Assembly: GCA_945829425.1 (NCBI GenBank)
Contig: CALZUQ010000029.1
Location: forward strand, 1-33,729
DNA from: an uncultured bacterium
GTDB lineage: Bacteria; Bacteroidota; Bacteroidia; Bacteroidales; Bacteroidaceae
DNA: 33,729 bases
Direction of reading: 5' to 3'
The position numbers and the translations under genes were made by a program. The notes under the pieces are model-generated. The model saw only the letters and a list, made by a program, of their open reading frames with translations. It did no database searches and was not told the origin of the DNA. Shown here one piece after another: positions 16,273 through 24,422 of the stretch; the first letter of the stretch is position 1, and the number at the start of each line of letters is the position of its first letter.

Positions 16273-17853
16273 ATGTCAGAGATACAGTCAAGACAGCGTG
16301 TTGTTGATGTGGTACGTCAACTCTTTTTAAAAAACGGTAGGGAAATGGCAATGGGAATGGGAATGGCAAGAAGAATGCTATCACCCTGTTTTCAGACAAT
16401 TCTTCTTGTTATGGCATGTCACTGTTATGAAGCATGGGGCTTGGAACTGCCAGAGATTATCGGAAGCCATGCCGTGTTTCAGCAACAGTCACATGTCAAG
16501 CTATGGGGTTGGGCAGAGCCAGGCACGGAGGTTATCGTCAGAGTGTCGTGGGATAACGCAACACAACGCTGCCAGGCAGCTTCTGACGGCTTGTGGGAAA
16601 CGTATGTTGACACTCCGGAAGCATCGTTCTCCACACATGCCGTAACCATTGAGGGCGACGGCACGACGTTATGTCTCGACGATATTCTCATCGGCGAGGT
16701 GTGGCTCTGCTCAGGTCAGTCGAATATGGTGATGCCTTTGGAGGGTTTGCGAAACTGCCCAACAGAGGGAGGCAACGAAGAGATAGCTCTGTCATCTGCA
16801 TACGGAGGCCGTGTGCGCGTTGCTACCATACCGCAAGACCAGTCAATAGAACAAACACCTGCCAGTCGTGTTCACGGTAAATGGTCAACCCCGAGTCCTG
16901 ATGTCGCTGCATCTTACAGTGCCGTGGCTTGGTTTTATGCCAAGACCCTGACCGATATGCTCCATGTGCCAGTTGGTGTCATTGTATGTGCTTGGGGAGG
17001 CAGCAGGGTAGAAGGCTGGCTACCGAGAGAGTATCTCGTTGCCAACGCCATGGACGAGGACCTTAGCTGCCGGCTGAGTCCTGAGGGGCCAAACAAATCG
17101 GCTATGAATCTGCCTATGATCATGTACAACGGACTCTTAAACCCCGTCATAGGATATGGAGTGAAGGGAGTATTGTGGTTTCAGGGAGAGTCGAATGTCA
17201 GGAGAGGACGTGCCACGTATGCCCGGCGTTTTACGGACATGGTGGAGATATGGCGAAAGGCGTGGGGGCGCAAACCGTGCGACATGCCGTTCTATACCGT
17301 TGAGCTGACACCTCATGCTTACAAGAATCCAAAGGGAAAAGAGGCTGCTGAATTTCGCGACATGCAGCACAGTCTTTCCGAGAGCATACCATACTGCGGT
17401 TGTGTGTCAACAAACGACCTTATGTACGACTATGAGGTGGATAATATCCACGGCTCTATGAAACGGCAGATAGGACAGCGTCTGGCGTTCATGGCTGCTG
17501 TGCGGACATATGGGGTAGGCGACAGTGCTATGTGCGACGCTCCCCGTTATGAGTCGATGAGACAAGGGAAGAATGGCAGTGTGATACTCGTGTTCAAGAA
17601 TGCCGGCAACGGTTTCTCACGTTTTACAGACATTCCGGGATTTGAGGCTGCCGGTGAAGATCGTGTGTTTCATCCCGCATCGGTGCGTGTTACTATGAAG
17701 TTCAACGAATTGGAATTGAGATGTGAGGATGTCAAGGGGGATATCGTCGCTGTAAGATATAACTATTATAATTGGGCTCCGGGACATGTTTGGAACACGC
17801 GTGGCTTACCTGTCGTTCCTTTCCGAACAGACAATTGGCCTCTGGATAATTGA
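16273..17853 (+). CDS. Exported sialate O-acetylesterase-like SGNH hydrolase
   Basis: The enzyme probably removes O-acetyl groups from sugars such as sialic acid or hemicellulose outside the cytoplasm. Numbered from ATG 16273, the family motifs are: the block-I motif S-G-Q-S-N with Ser150 as likely nucleophile, W-F-Q-G-E-S-N in the middle, and D390-x-x-H393 (V-D-N-I-H-G). A G-C-V-S-T-N-D-L segment precedes the last motif, as in this family (Pfam SASA/DUF303). The start is uncertain. ATG 16345 opens a normal 32-residue signal peptide (two arginines, then L-S-P-C-F-Q-T-I-L-L-V-M-A-C-H-C, cleavage after A-W-G). ATG 16273 adds 24 residues that resemble the first helix of a TetR regulator, and 16204 lies inside the leader repeats. 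No glycoside hydrolase neighbours are present. Confidence 0.82.
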   Translation: MSEIQSRQRVVDVVRQLFLKNGREMAMGMGMARRMLSPCFQTILLVMACHCYEAWGLELPEIIGSHAVFQQQSHVKLWGWAEPGTEVIVRVSWDNATQRCQAASDGLWETYVDTPEASFSTHAVTIEGDGTTLCLDDILIGEVWLCSGQSNMVMPLEGLRNCPTEGGNEEIALSSAYGGRVRVATIPQDQSIEQTPASRVHGKWSTPSPDVAASYSAVAWFYAKTLTDMLHVPVGVIVCAWGGSRVEGWLPREYLVANAMDEDLSCRLSPEGPNKSAMNLPMIMYNGLLNPVIGYGVKGVLWFQGESNVRRGRATYARRFTDMVEIWRKAWGRKPCDMPFYTVELTPHAYKNPKGKEAAEFRDMQHSLSESIPYCGCVSTNDLMYDYEVDNIHGSMKRQIGQRLAFMAAVRTYGVGDSAMCDAPRYESMRQGKNGSVILVFKNAGNGFSRFTDIPGFEAAGEDRVFHPASVRVTMKFNELELRCEDVKGDIVAVRYNYYNWAPGHVWNTRGLPVVPFRTDNWPLDN

Positions 17854-17911
17854 TTATGTCTGCCATTTGTTGTATGGCTAATAATATTTTAATAATAAAA
17901 GTTAAATACTA

Positions 17912-17952
17912 TACACTTTTTATGGCGTTTGTGTATAAAAAGTGTAATTTTG
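17912..17952 (+). promoter_or_regulatory. 12-bp inverted repeat overlapping a -7 element
   Basis: TACACTTTTTAT at 17912-17923 and ATAAAAAGTGTA at 17935-17946 are perfect inverted copies separated by 11 bases. The right arm runs into TAATTTTG (17945-17952), a full -7 match, though no good -33 element is present. It could be an operator for a dimeric regulator, or an AT-rich terminator hairpin for the esterase gene, whose stop is 59 bases upstream. Confidence 0.6.
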
Positions 17953-17973
17953 CAGTTAAAATAATGTAAATAA

Positions 17974-18018
17974 GACTGGTTTCGCAAATATATTAGCGAA
18001 CCTGTCTCGCCTTTTTTT
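17974..18018 (+). terminator. Terminator-like hairpin; possible sRNA 3' end or attenuator
   Basis: GACTGGTTTCGC (17974-17985) pairs with GCGAACCTGTC (17996-18006), with one mismatch and one bulge, around a loop of about 10 bases, and seven T residues follow at 18012-18018. It lies only about 15-60 bases after the start site expected from the -7 element at 17945, so a transcript of roughly 60 nt would end here. Confidence 0.65.
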
Positions 18019-18176
18019 CCTTAGTAGGACCAAAATATATCCAAATAGATGTCACTACGGTGACGAAATATAAGTCAAATATATTTATTGAACCGACCTT
18101 GGACATTACTCAATAAAGCAGACAGAATACCGAAAGGTTAACGAAACAAAGACACAATAGCACCATTTACTGACTA

Positions 18177-20474
18177 ATGAGACGACGACAGCGTTTACAA
18201 TCTTTACCTGCCCTTGCCGTATTATTGTTATGCGGCACGGCGTTTTATGCGCTTTACGACAACCGTCCTGTCCGTAACGTCTCCGTGGTCTTCTCGCAAG
18301 GAGCTCCCCACGTCTCATACAAGGCTTTTCTTGAGACATTGCGCAAAGAGTTTGCCAAGTCAGACATCCACGCTAATATCACGACCCACTACCTCGACTG
18401 CGAAAGCTATGCCCGCCACCAGGAGCTGGAACGTGCGAAGAACATCCTTCAGCAGGTTGAGGTGGAAGACAAGCCGCACCTCATCATCTCCGTCGGTGAC
18501 CAAGCTACATATTCCTTGCTCGAGACAGGCAAGGACATCGTAAGGAACACGCCATTCGTCTTTACCGGCGTCATATACCCAAACGAACCCCTTATCAAGC
18601 GCGACGGAAATGTGACGGGCTTCCGCGACAGCATAGACATCGTGCGTAACATACACCTCGCCAAGAGCCTTGTCGGCAGGATGTGTACGTACACCATGCT
18701 CGACCAGACCTTCCTCGACAAAAAGACACGTGATAATATCAACTACCAGCTCTCGAAGCGTAAGGACATCATAGACAACCTCGACTGGGTCATGACAGTA
18801 CAGCAGGCCATAGCCCTTTCGAGCGAGCAATACTCCATGTCGCCGTATTCCATGCGCGACATGCGCTTTAACTGCATCACTACGAGCGACGGCGAGAAAC
18901 TGAAGGGTCAGGCGAATCTCATTGAAGCTACACGTTATTACAACGACATGGCATACATCCAGACGAAGTTCGATGCCGTTGCCATGGCAATGATCCGCCT
19001 GAACATTTACCGTCCCCAGCTCACCGCTATCTTCAATGGCTTTGGCATTCCTGACTCCCGCTTCATCGGCGGATACTTCGCTTCTGCTGAAACACTCGCC
19101 AAGGAAGCCGTGACGACATCGTTGAAGATACTCCACGGCACGAAGCCTAAGGATATTCCAGTAAGTATCTCAGAGAAAGGCTATTATCTCGACTGGCAGG
19201 TGGCAAAGACGTATAACTACGACATCTCCACCCTTCCTGAAGGTTTTACCATAGTCAACTACCCTTGGACGGAACGCTATCCCGGCGCATATCATGGCCT
19301 CGTGGCGTTAGGATGGGTCGTTATCTTTTCCGTCTTCGTCTACCTCCTTCGCACTATGCTAAAGGAACGTCGTCAGAAGCGAAAGGCACTGGCGAAGCTG
19401 GAGCACGAGCAGATCATGTATAACATGGCAGTACAGAACAGCAACACCTTCGCTTGGGAACGTGAGGGCACGGCTATAACGTTCGCCGACGTGTTCTGGG
19501 AGTTTTTTGAGATGACGGCGCATACCGTGACCGTGAAGGAGTTTGCACGTCTCGTACACCCCGACCACCGCCAGCGCTATCTCGACGGCGTGGAGTATGT
19601 AGACAAAGGAAATTTCTTCAACGACATGTTCCTCATTGACCTCACGGGTGAAGGCGAATACCACTGGTGGCAGATCAGGGCGAAGGGAATCATCGATGAT
19701 GACGGCAAGCCTCAGAAGTCGTATGGAATGCTGCTCAACGTCGACGCCATAAAGGAGAGGGAGGCGGAGCTTATAGAAGCCCGCCGAATGGCAGAAGAGG
19801 CCACGATGAAGGAGTCGTTCCTTGCCAACATAAGTCATGAGATACGCACTCCTCTGAATGCCATCGTAGGCTTCTCAAACCTCCTCGCTCAACCCGACGA
19901 AACCTTTTCGCAGGAAGATAAAGAGACGTTCATCGAGGCTATAAACACCAACAACGAACTGCTTCTGAAACTCGTCAACGACATTTTGGAGATTTCGAGC
20001 ATAGAGTCGGGACAGACGGACTTCGTAATGAAGAGATATTCCGTCAATGAGATCGTCAAGCGCCTGTATGTCTCCTTTGAGCATCAGGTGCCTGACGCAC
20101 TGGAGTTCGTCATAGAGATGCAGGGGGATGACGAGCGGATACTCGTCGACGACAACCGCCTGTGTCAGATTATGAACAATTTCCTCTCCAACGCCGTGAA
20201 GTTCACCACGTCGGGAAGCATAAGGATTGGGTGGCGCTGCCTTCTCAGCTCAGAGAAGGTGGAACTTTATGTAGAAGACACGGGAATAGGCATGAGCGAG
20301 AGCGAGCTGAAGATGATTTTCTCACGTTTCTACAAGAAAGACTCATACTGCCAGGGTACAGGACTCGGGCTGTCCATATCGCAGGAGATAGCAAAACGCA
20401 TGGGCGGAAAAATCATTGCCACATCGACGGAAGGCAAGGGAAGCCGCTTTTCCGTAGTGTTCCCCGTGGCTTAA
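18177..20474 (+). CDS. Membrane sensor histidine kinase with ABC-substrate-binding-like input domain
   Basis: The product is a 765-residue two-component sensor. It starts with a membrane helix (about 8-26). A periplasmic domain of about 340 residues follows that resembles the type-1 substrate-binding fold of the ABC_sub_bind family (V-S-V-V-F-S-Q-G-A-P-H near its start, P-H-L-I-I-S-V-G-D-Q-A-T, F-V-F-T-G-V-I-Y-P). A second membrane helix lies near 373-395, then a coiled linker and a PAS-like region (about 420-535). The HisKA H-box S-H-E-I-R-T-P-L has phospho-acceptor His554. The ATPase domain has an N-box near 660 (N-N-F-L-S-N-A-V-K-F-T), G1 D-T-G-I-G-M near 700 and G2 G-T-G-L-G-L near 727. 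No receiver domain is attached and no response regulator is nearby, so its partner is encoded elsewhere. A TonB-dependent protein gene follows after 65 bases. Confidence 0.88.
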   Translation: MRRRQRLQSLPALAVLLLCGTAFYALYDNRPVRNVSVVFSQGAPHVSYKAFLETLRKEFAKSDIHANITTHYLDCESYARHQELERAKNILQQVEVEDKPHLIISVGDQATYSLLETGKDIVRNTPFVFTGVIYPNEPLIKRDGNVTGFRDSIDIVRNIHLAKSLVGRMCTYTMLDQTFLDKKTRDNINYQLSKRKDIIDNLDWVMTVQQAIALSSEQYSMSPYSMRDMRFNCITTSDGEKLKGQANLIEATRYYNDMAYIQTKFDAVAMAMIRLNIYRPQLTAIFNGFGIPDSRFIGGYFASAETLAKEAVTTSLKILHGTKPKDIPVSISEKGYYLDWQVAKTYNYDISTLPEGFTIVNYPWTERYPGAYHGLVALGWVVIFSVFVYLLRTMLKERRQKRKALAKLEHEQIMYNMAVQNSNTFAWEREGTAITFADVFWEFFEMTAHTVTVKEFARLVHPDHRQRYLDGVEYVDKGNFFNDMFLIDLTGEGEYHWWQIRAKGIIDDDGKPQKSYGMLLNVDAIKEREAELIEARRMAEEATMKESFLANISHEIRTPLNAIVGFSNLLAQPDETFSQEDKETFIEAINTNNELLLKLVNDILEISSIESGQTDFVMKRYSVNEIVKRLYVSFEHQVPDALEFVIEMQGDDERILVDDNRLCQIMNNFLSNAVKFTTSGSIRIGWRCLLSSEKVELYVEDTGIGMSESELKMIFSRFYKKDSYCQGTGLGLSISQEIAKRMGGKIIATSTEGKGSRFSVVFPVA

Positions 20475-20539
20475 GGTGGTATTCATATTTTTTCATGGAG
20501 TAAAAAAACGCTCTGCCACATATCACTAAATTAAACTTT

Positions 20540-23500
20540 ATGACATTACATTCATTGAGAAAGGCATGGACAACGCTATGCCTTACCCTTTTGGTTGTTC
20601 TTGCTGCGACAGCACAGAACACCACATCGTCTATAACAGGTATTGCCAGCGACAGCGAGGGGACTCTTGCCGGGGCTGTTATTACCGTAGTACATACTGC
20701 CTCGGGCACACGATACAGCGTAGTGACGAATACGAAAGGCATGTACCGCATCGACGGCATACTCCCAGGAGGTCCCTACCTCATTGAGGCTACCTACGTA
20801 GGTCATCAGAAAAGTGTCGTGGACATTGGCGTCATTCATCTCGGCGAGGTCTATTCATGTAATATGACCCTCAGCGAGGGCAATGAGCTCGCCGCAGTAA
20901 CGGTGGACGGCACGAGGGCAAGCATACGCAAGACGGGAGCCACGGAGAATATCACAGCTGAGGACATCTTCCGCACTCCGGGCATCTCACGCAGCTTCGA
21001 CGACGTGACGCGCCTCTCGCCATATTTCATGGGGTCGTATTTCGGAGGACGTGACAACGGCAACGGAAACTACAGCATAGACGGCTCAAACTTCAATTCG
21101 AACATGGGACTCGACCGCCAGCGTATGCCCGTAGGCAACCGTCCCATCTCGCTCGACGCCCTTGACGAGATACAGGTGGTGACGTCAGCCTTCGACGTAA
21201 AGAACAGCAACTTCCTCGGTGCGTCGGTGAATGCCGTGACAAAGCGTGGTACGAACACCGTTAAAGCCTCGGCATACACCTTCTTCCGCAACGAATACAT
21301 GAGGGGAAACGAGGTGGACGGCCATGACCTCGGAGAGCGTAATCTTGACCGTAAAAACATTTGGGGCGTGACATTCGGCGGTCCTGTCATCAAGGACAAG
21401 CTCTTCTTCTTCGTCAACGCGGAGTATGAGCACGCTCCGGCACCTATCCACCAATGGCGCTATTCCACTGACGGCAAGGGAGACAACGCCAACCTCATAT
21501 CGCGAGTCACGGAGGCTGACATGCAACGCTTCGCCACCGACCTGCGTGAGATGTACGGCTGGGACCCGGGATCGTGGACGGACTTCAGCGGCAACAACGA
21601 CGGCCACCGCTTCCTCGCACGACTCGACTGGAACGTCTCCCCTCACCACCACCTCATGTTGAGGTATAACTTCTCCGATACAAAAGGAGACAGAAACGTC
21701 TCGGGAAATGTCCTCGGCGTACAGGGACCTCCGAACCTCTACACTCAGACGTTCCGAGGCTCTACATACCAACTCAAGGACAACGTTCACTCGCTCATGG
21801 CTGAGCTGAACAGCCGCTTCGCTATAAACGTGAGCAACAGCTTGCGACTCGGTTTCACCTTCAACGACGCAAACAACCGCACGTCTGAGGCTCGGTTCCC
21901 TACCATAGACATCATGAAAGAAGACGACGGTGGTGCAAGCCGTGCCTTCCTACATGCGGGCTACGACCCTAACGCATGGAATAACGGCATAAAGGAGAAG
22001 ACATGGAGCATCACGGACAACCTCACCATATCGCTCGGCACCCACTATCTCTCCCTTGGTGGAACTTTCGAGGCTATAAAGGCAGAAAATTGCTATATGA
22101 AATACGGTGCGGGATATTACCGCTATGCCTCTTACGACGACTTCCTCCAGAAGAAAGCTCCTGTTGCCTTCGCACTGTCATATTCACTGACCGGCTCCGA
22201 ACGCCCTGTTGCCGACGTGGCGTACAACAACCTCTCGCTCTACGCTCAGGACGAATGGAGCGTGACGAAACGTCTGCGACTACTCTACGGATTGCGTCTC
22301 GACATGCCGATGTACACCAACGACAGGTATGAGAACCCTTCCGTGGCAAACATAGACTTCAACGGCATAAGGCTGAACACTGCCGAATGGCCAGGGACAA
22401 ACGCCACGCTGTCGCCGCGAATAGGCTTCAACTATGACGTGACGGAGGACGGCACGCTGCGTTTGCGCGGCGGTACGGGACTTTTCACAGGACGCTTCCC
22501 GCTGATATTCTTCAGCAAGATACAGGAGAACAGCGGCATGCTTATGAATAAGGTTGAGCTGAAGCCGGGGAACAAGTTCCTGAAGTATTTCGAGGGCGGA
22601 GTGCGAACACCGCATGAAGTGCTGACACAGATCGTTCCTAACCTGCCGGAGGACGGCAAGACGGTGTTCGCCACAGAACCGGGTGCCACGACGAACATAT
22701 TCGCCGTTGACAAAGACTTCAAGATGCCGCAGGTATGGAAGACGACACTCGCTGCCGACTGGACGATGCCTCTGCCATTCCCGTCGACACTTACAGTGGA
22801 GGGTACCTTCGCCAAGGACATAAACGCCCTCACAGCTTACGATGCCAACATTGACCGCGAGAAGGTCGAGGCGGTGCGCTTCACGGGCAATGACGACCGT
22901 TTCTTCTATCCCGGAGCGACGCAGAAACGCATACTCCAGAACAACGGATACGCTTATGTCATAACAAATACCGACAAGGGTTGCTCGGCAAACGTCGTGG
23001 CACATCTTAAGGCGACACCAGTAAAGAACCTCGACATCACGGCGGCATACACTTATACAGTGTCTAAGACACTCAACAGTTTCCAAAGCTCAGACATTGC
23101 CAATGTCATGACAAACCTTCCTACGGTGAACGGATGCAACTACGTCACTACGGGCAACGCACGCTATATCCTCTCCCCACACCGCATCCTCGCCACTGCG
23201 ACATACCGCGTCAGCTATCTCCGCGACCATGCTTCGACGCTTGTCTCGCTCATCTATGAGGGGAGGAACAACGGGTCGTATTCTTACCGTTACCAGAACG
23301 ACATGAACAACGACGGCATAACAAACGACCTCCTCTACGTTCCGGCATCGAAAGATGAGCTTCTCTTTCAGGACATGAAGGTGGGCGACAGGACATATAC
23401 TGCCGAGGAGCAGCGTGAGGCGTTCTGGAGCTTCGTATGCCAGGACCCATATCTCAGCAAGTGCAAAGGGGAATATACGAAAGCCTTCGGAGCGTTCAAC

Positions 23501-23818
23501 CCATGGTTCAACCGCTTCGACCTCCGCATAGTGCAGGAGTTTAAGGTGAAGGCAGGAAAGACGGTGAACCGCCTGCAGCTCAACATCGACCTCCTCAACG
23601 CCGCAAACCTTCTCAACAACAGCTGGGGCGTGACGAAATTCGTAAAGGGTGCCGCCTATGCTCCACTGAAACGTGTCGGTGTTGACGTTAACAACACTCC
23701 GATATACACCATGAGTGTTGACTCGGAGAACAACCTGGTTCATAACACCTTCGACCCTACACGCACTGCAGAAAACGCATGGCAGCTGCAGATAGGTGTA
23801 AGGTATATCTTCAACTAA
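20540..23818 (+). CDS. Oar-like TonB-dependent outer-membrane protein
   Basis: The product is a 1092-residue outer-membrane protein. It has a signal peptide of about 25 residues ending A-T-A-Q, then a carboxypeptidase-regulatory-like domain (about 28-115, S-I-T-G-I-A-S-D-S-E-G-T-L-A-G-A), a plug domain (about 120-240) and a long barrel ending L-Q-I-G-V-R-Y-I-F-N. The plug shows the Oar-type text S-Y-F-G-G-R-D-N-G-N-G-N-Y-S-I-D-G and R-P-I-S-L-D-A-L-D-E-I-Q-V. This distinguishes Oar-like proteins from SusC. No SusD partner follows. In Myxococcus, Oar is linked to protease export; the role here is unknown. It lies 65 bases after the histidine kinase gene on the same strand, with no terminator or consensus promoter between them. 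Confidence 0.88.
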   Translation: MTLHSLRKAWTTLCLTLLVVLAATAQNTTSSITGIASDSEGTLAGAVITVVHTASGTRYSVVTNTKGMYRIDGILPGGPYLIEATYVGHQKSVVDIGVIHLGEVYSCNMTLSEGNELAAVTVDGTRASIRKTGATENITAEDIFRTPGISRSFDDVTRLSPYFMGSYFGGRDNGNGNYSIDGSNFNSNMGLDRQRMPVGNRPISLDALDEIQVVTSAFDVKNSNFLGASVNAVTKRGTNTVKASAYTFFRNEYMRGNEVDGHDLGERNLDRKNIWGVTFGGPVIKDKLFFFVNAEYEHAPAPIHQWRYSTDGKGDNANLISRVTEADMQRFATDLREMYGWDPGSWTDFSGNNDGHRFLARLDWNVSPHHHLMLRYNFSDTKGDRNVSGNVLGVQGPPNLYTQTFRGSTYQLKDNVHSLMAELNSRFAINVSNSLRLGFTFNDANNRTSEARFPTIDIMKEDDGGASRAFLHAGYDPNAWNNGIKEKTWSITDNLTISLGTHYLSLGGTFEAIKAENCYMKYGAGYYRYASYDDFLQKKAPVAFALSYSLTGSERPVADVAYNNLSLYAQDEWSVTKRLRLLYGLRLDMPMYTNDRYENPSVANIDFNGIRLNTAEWPGTNATLSPRIGFNYDVTEDGTLRLRGGTGLFTGRFPLIFFSKIQENSGMLMNKVELKPGNKFLKYFEGGVRTPHEVLTQIVPNLPEDGKTVFATEPGATTNIFAVDKDFKMPQVWKTTLAADWTMPLPFPSTLTVEGTFAKDINALTAYDANIDREKVEAVRFTGNDDRFFYPGATQKRILQNNGYAYVITNTDKGCSANVVAHLKATPVKNLDITAAYTYTVSKTLNSFQSSDIANVMTNLPTVNGCNYVTTGNARYILSPHRILATATYRVSYLRDHASTLVSLIYEGRNNGSYSYRYQNDMNNDGITNDLLYVPASKDELLFQDMKVGDRTYTAEEQREAFWSFVCQDPYLSKCKGEYTKAFGAFNPWFNRFDLRIVQEFKVKAGKTVNRLQLNIDLLNAANLLNNSWGVTKFVKGAAYAPLKRVGVDVNNTPIYTMSVDSENNLVHNTFDPTRTAENAWQLQIGVRYIFN

Positions 23819-23953
23819 ACAGTTAAGTCAGGAATGAATTGAACCCATTTAAAGGTGTCTATATAGTTAAAGTAACTATTCAACGGATTTTATTAACGAC
23901 AGCAGAAGCAACTTGTGACAACACTTGTGTTGACATTGTTGGTTTTGTTGTCG

Positions 23954-24016
23954 TTTTTGTTTCTATTTTTGTTTCTATTTTTGTTGTTAATTTTGTTGTT
24001 AATTTTGTTGTTGTTT
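23954..24016 (+). repeat. T/G-rich 12-bp tandem repeat, five units
   Basis: Two units of TTTTTGTTTCTA (23954, 23966) pass into three units of the form TTTTGTTGTTAA (23978, 23991, 24003), giving a 12-13-base period over about 63 bases. The minus strand reads as an A/C-rich run. No gene uses it in an obvious way. Confidence 0.8.
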
Positions 24017-24073
24017 AGTTTTTATTGTCGTGAATTAATATACTGATAAACAGAGATACATTAATAGTCAACC

Positions 24074-24090
24074 CCTTTCCTTAGGAAAGG
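24074..24090. promoter_or_regulatory. Compact 8-bp palindrome, possible operator
   Basis: CCTTTCCT and AGGAAAGG flank a single central T at 24082, forming a nearly perfect dyad. The spacing is too tight for a good RNA hairpin, so a dimeric DNA-binding protein is the more natural reader. It lies about 270 bases upstream of the carB promoter. Confidence 0.35.
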
Positions 24091-24346
24091 ATTGAAAATA
24101 TTCTCGCTGATTACGAGTTCATGAGTAAGAGATGCGGTAATTGTACATTCAGAACATGAATTGTAGTGGGTCAAGAATTGAAATAAAAAAGATTATTCGA
24201 CATTTGAATAAAAGATTATTTACTAATTCATCGAACACCCCTTAAATGCAGACGATATTATATCAGCCGAAATAATGGCCATCCCCCATATAAAAATCCG
24301 ACAAAATACAATATTTTATCTTGCAAAGAAAAAAAACGCTTACATA

Positions 24347-24378
24347 TTTTTCTATTTAAGCGAAAAATAGTACCTTTG
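24347..24378 (+). promoter_or_regulatory. carB promoter
   Basis: TACCTTTG at 24371-24378 is a full match to the -7 consensus. TTTT at 24347-24350, exactly 20 bases upstream, is a one-mismatch -33 element. Transcription should start close to 24385, giving a leader of about 135 nt. Confidence 0.65.
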
Positions 24379-24380
24379 CA

Positions 24381-24422
24381 GTCTGAAAGGTTATTTGTAC
24401 GTTTTTCTTCACCCTTTCAGGC
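24381..24422 (+). promoter_or_regulatory. Hairpin at the 5' end of the carB leader
   Basis: GTCTGAAAGG (24381-24390) pairs with CCTTTCAGGC (24413-24422) as a 10-bp stem with one G-U pair, enclosing a 22-base U-rich loop. The left arm lies at the expected start site, so the exact start decides whether the whole stem forms. No T-run follows, so it is not a simple terminator. Confidence 0.5.

Larger units (their letters stand above)
17854..18176 (+). other. Intergenic region between the esterase and histidine kinase genes
   Basis: About 320 bases with no credible gene on either strand. It contains a 12-bp inverted repeat overlapping a -7 element, a hairpin with a T-run (listed separately), and a small inverted repeat GTCAC-TACG-GTGAC at 18051-18064. 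No consensus promoter is visible between the terminator-like hairpin and the kinase start. Confidence 0.6.

Noticed and set aside
18360..19136. 258-residue minus-strand open frame inside the histidine kinase gene
   Set aside because: Same reason: it lies wholly opposite a gene with clear domains and shows none of its own.
22280..23086. 268-residue minus-strand open frame inside the TonB-dependent protein gene
   Set aside because: It is a codon-usage shadow of the plus-strand gene; composition is biased and there is no motif or promoter.
20540..23818. SusC-type nutrient receptor
   Set aside because: No SusD gene follows, and the plug and C-terminal text are Oar-like.
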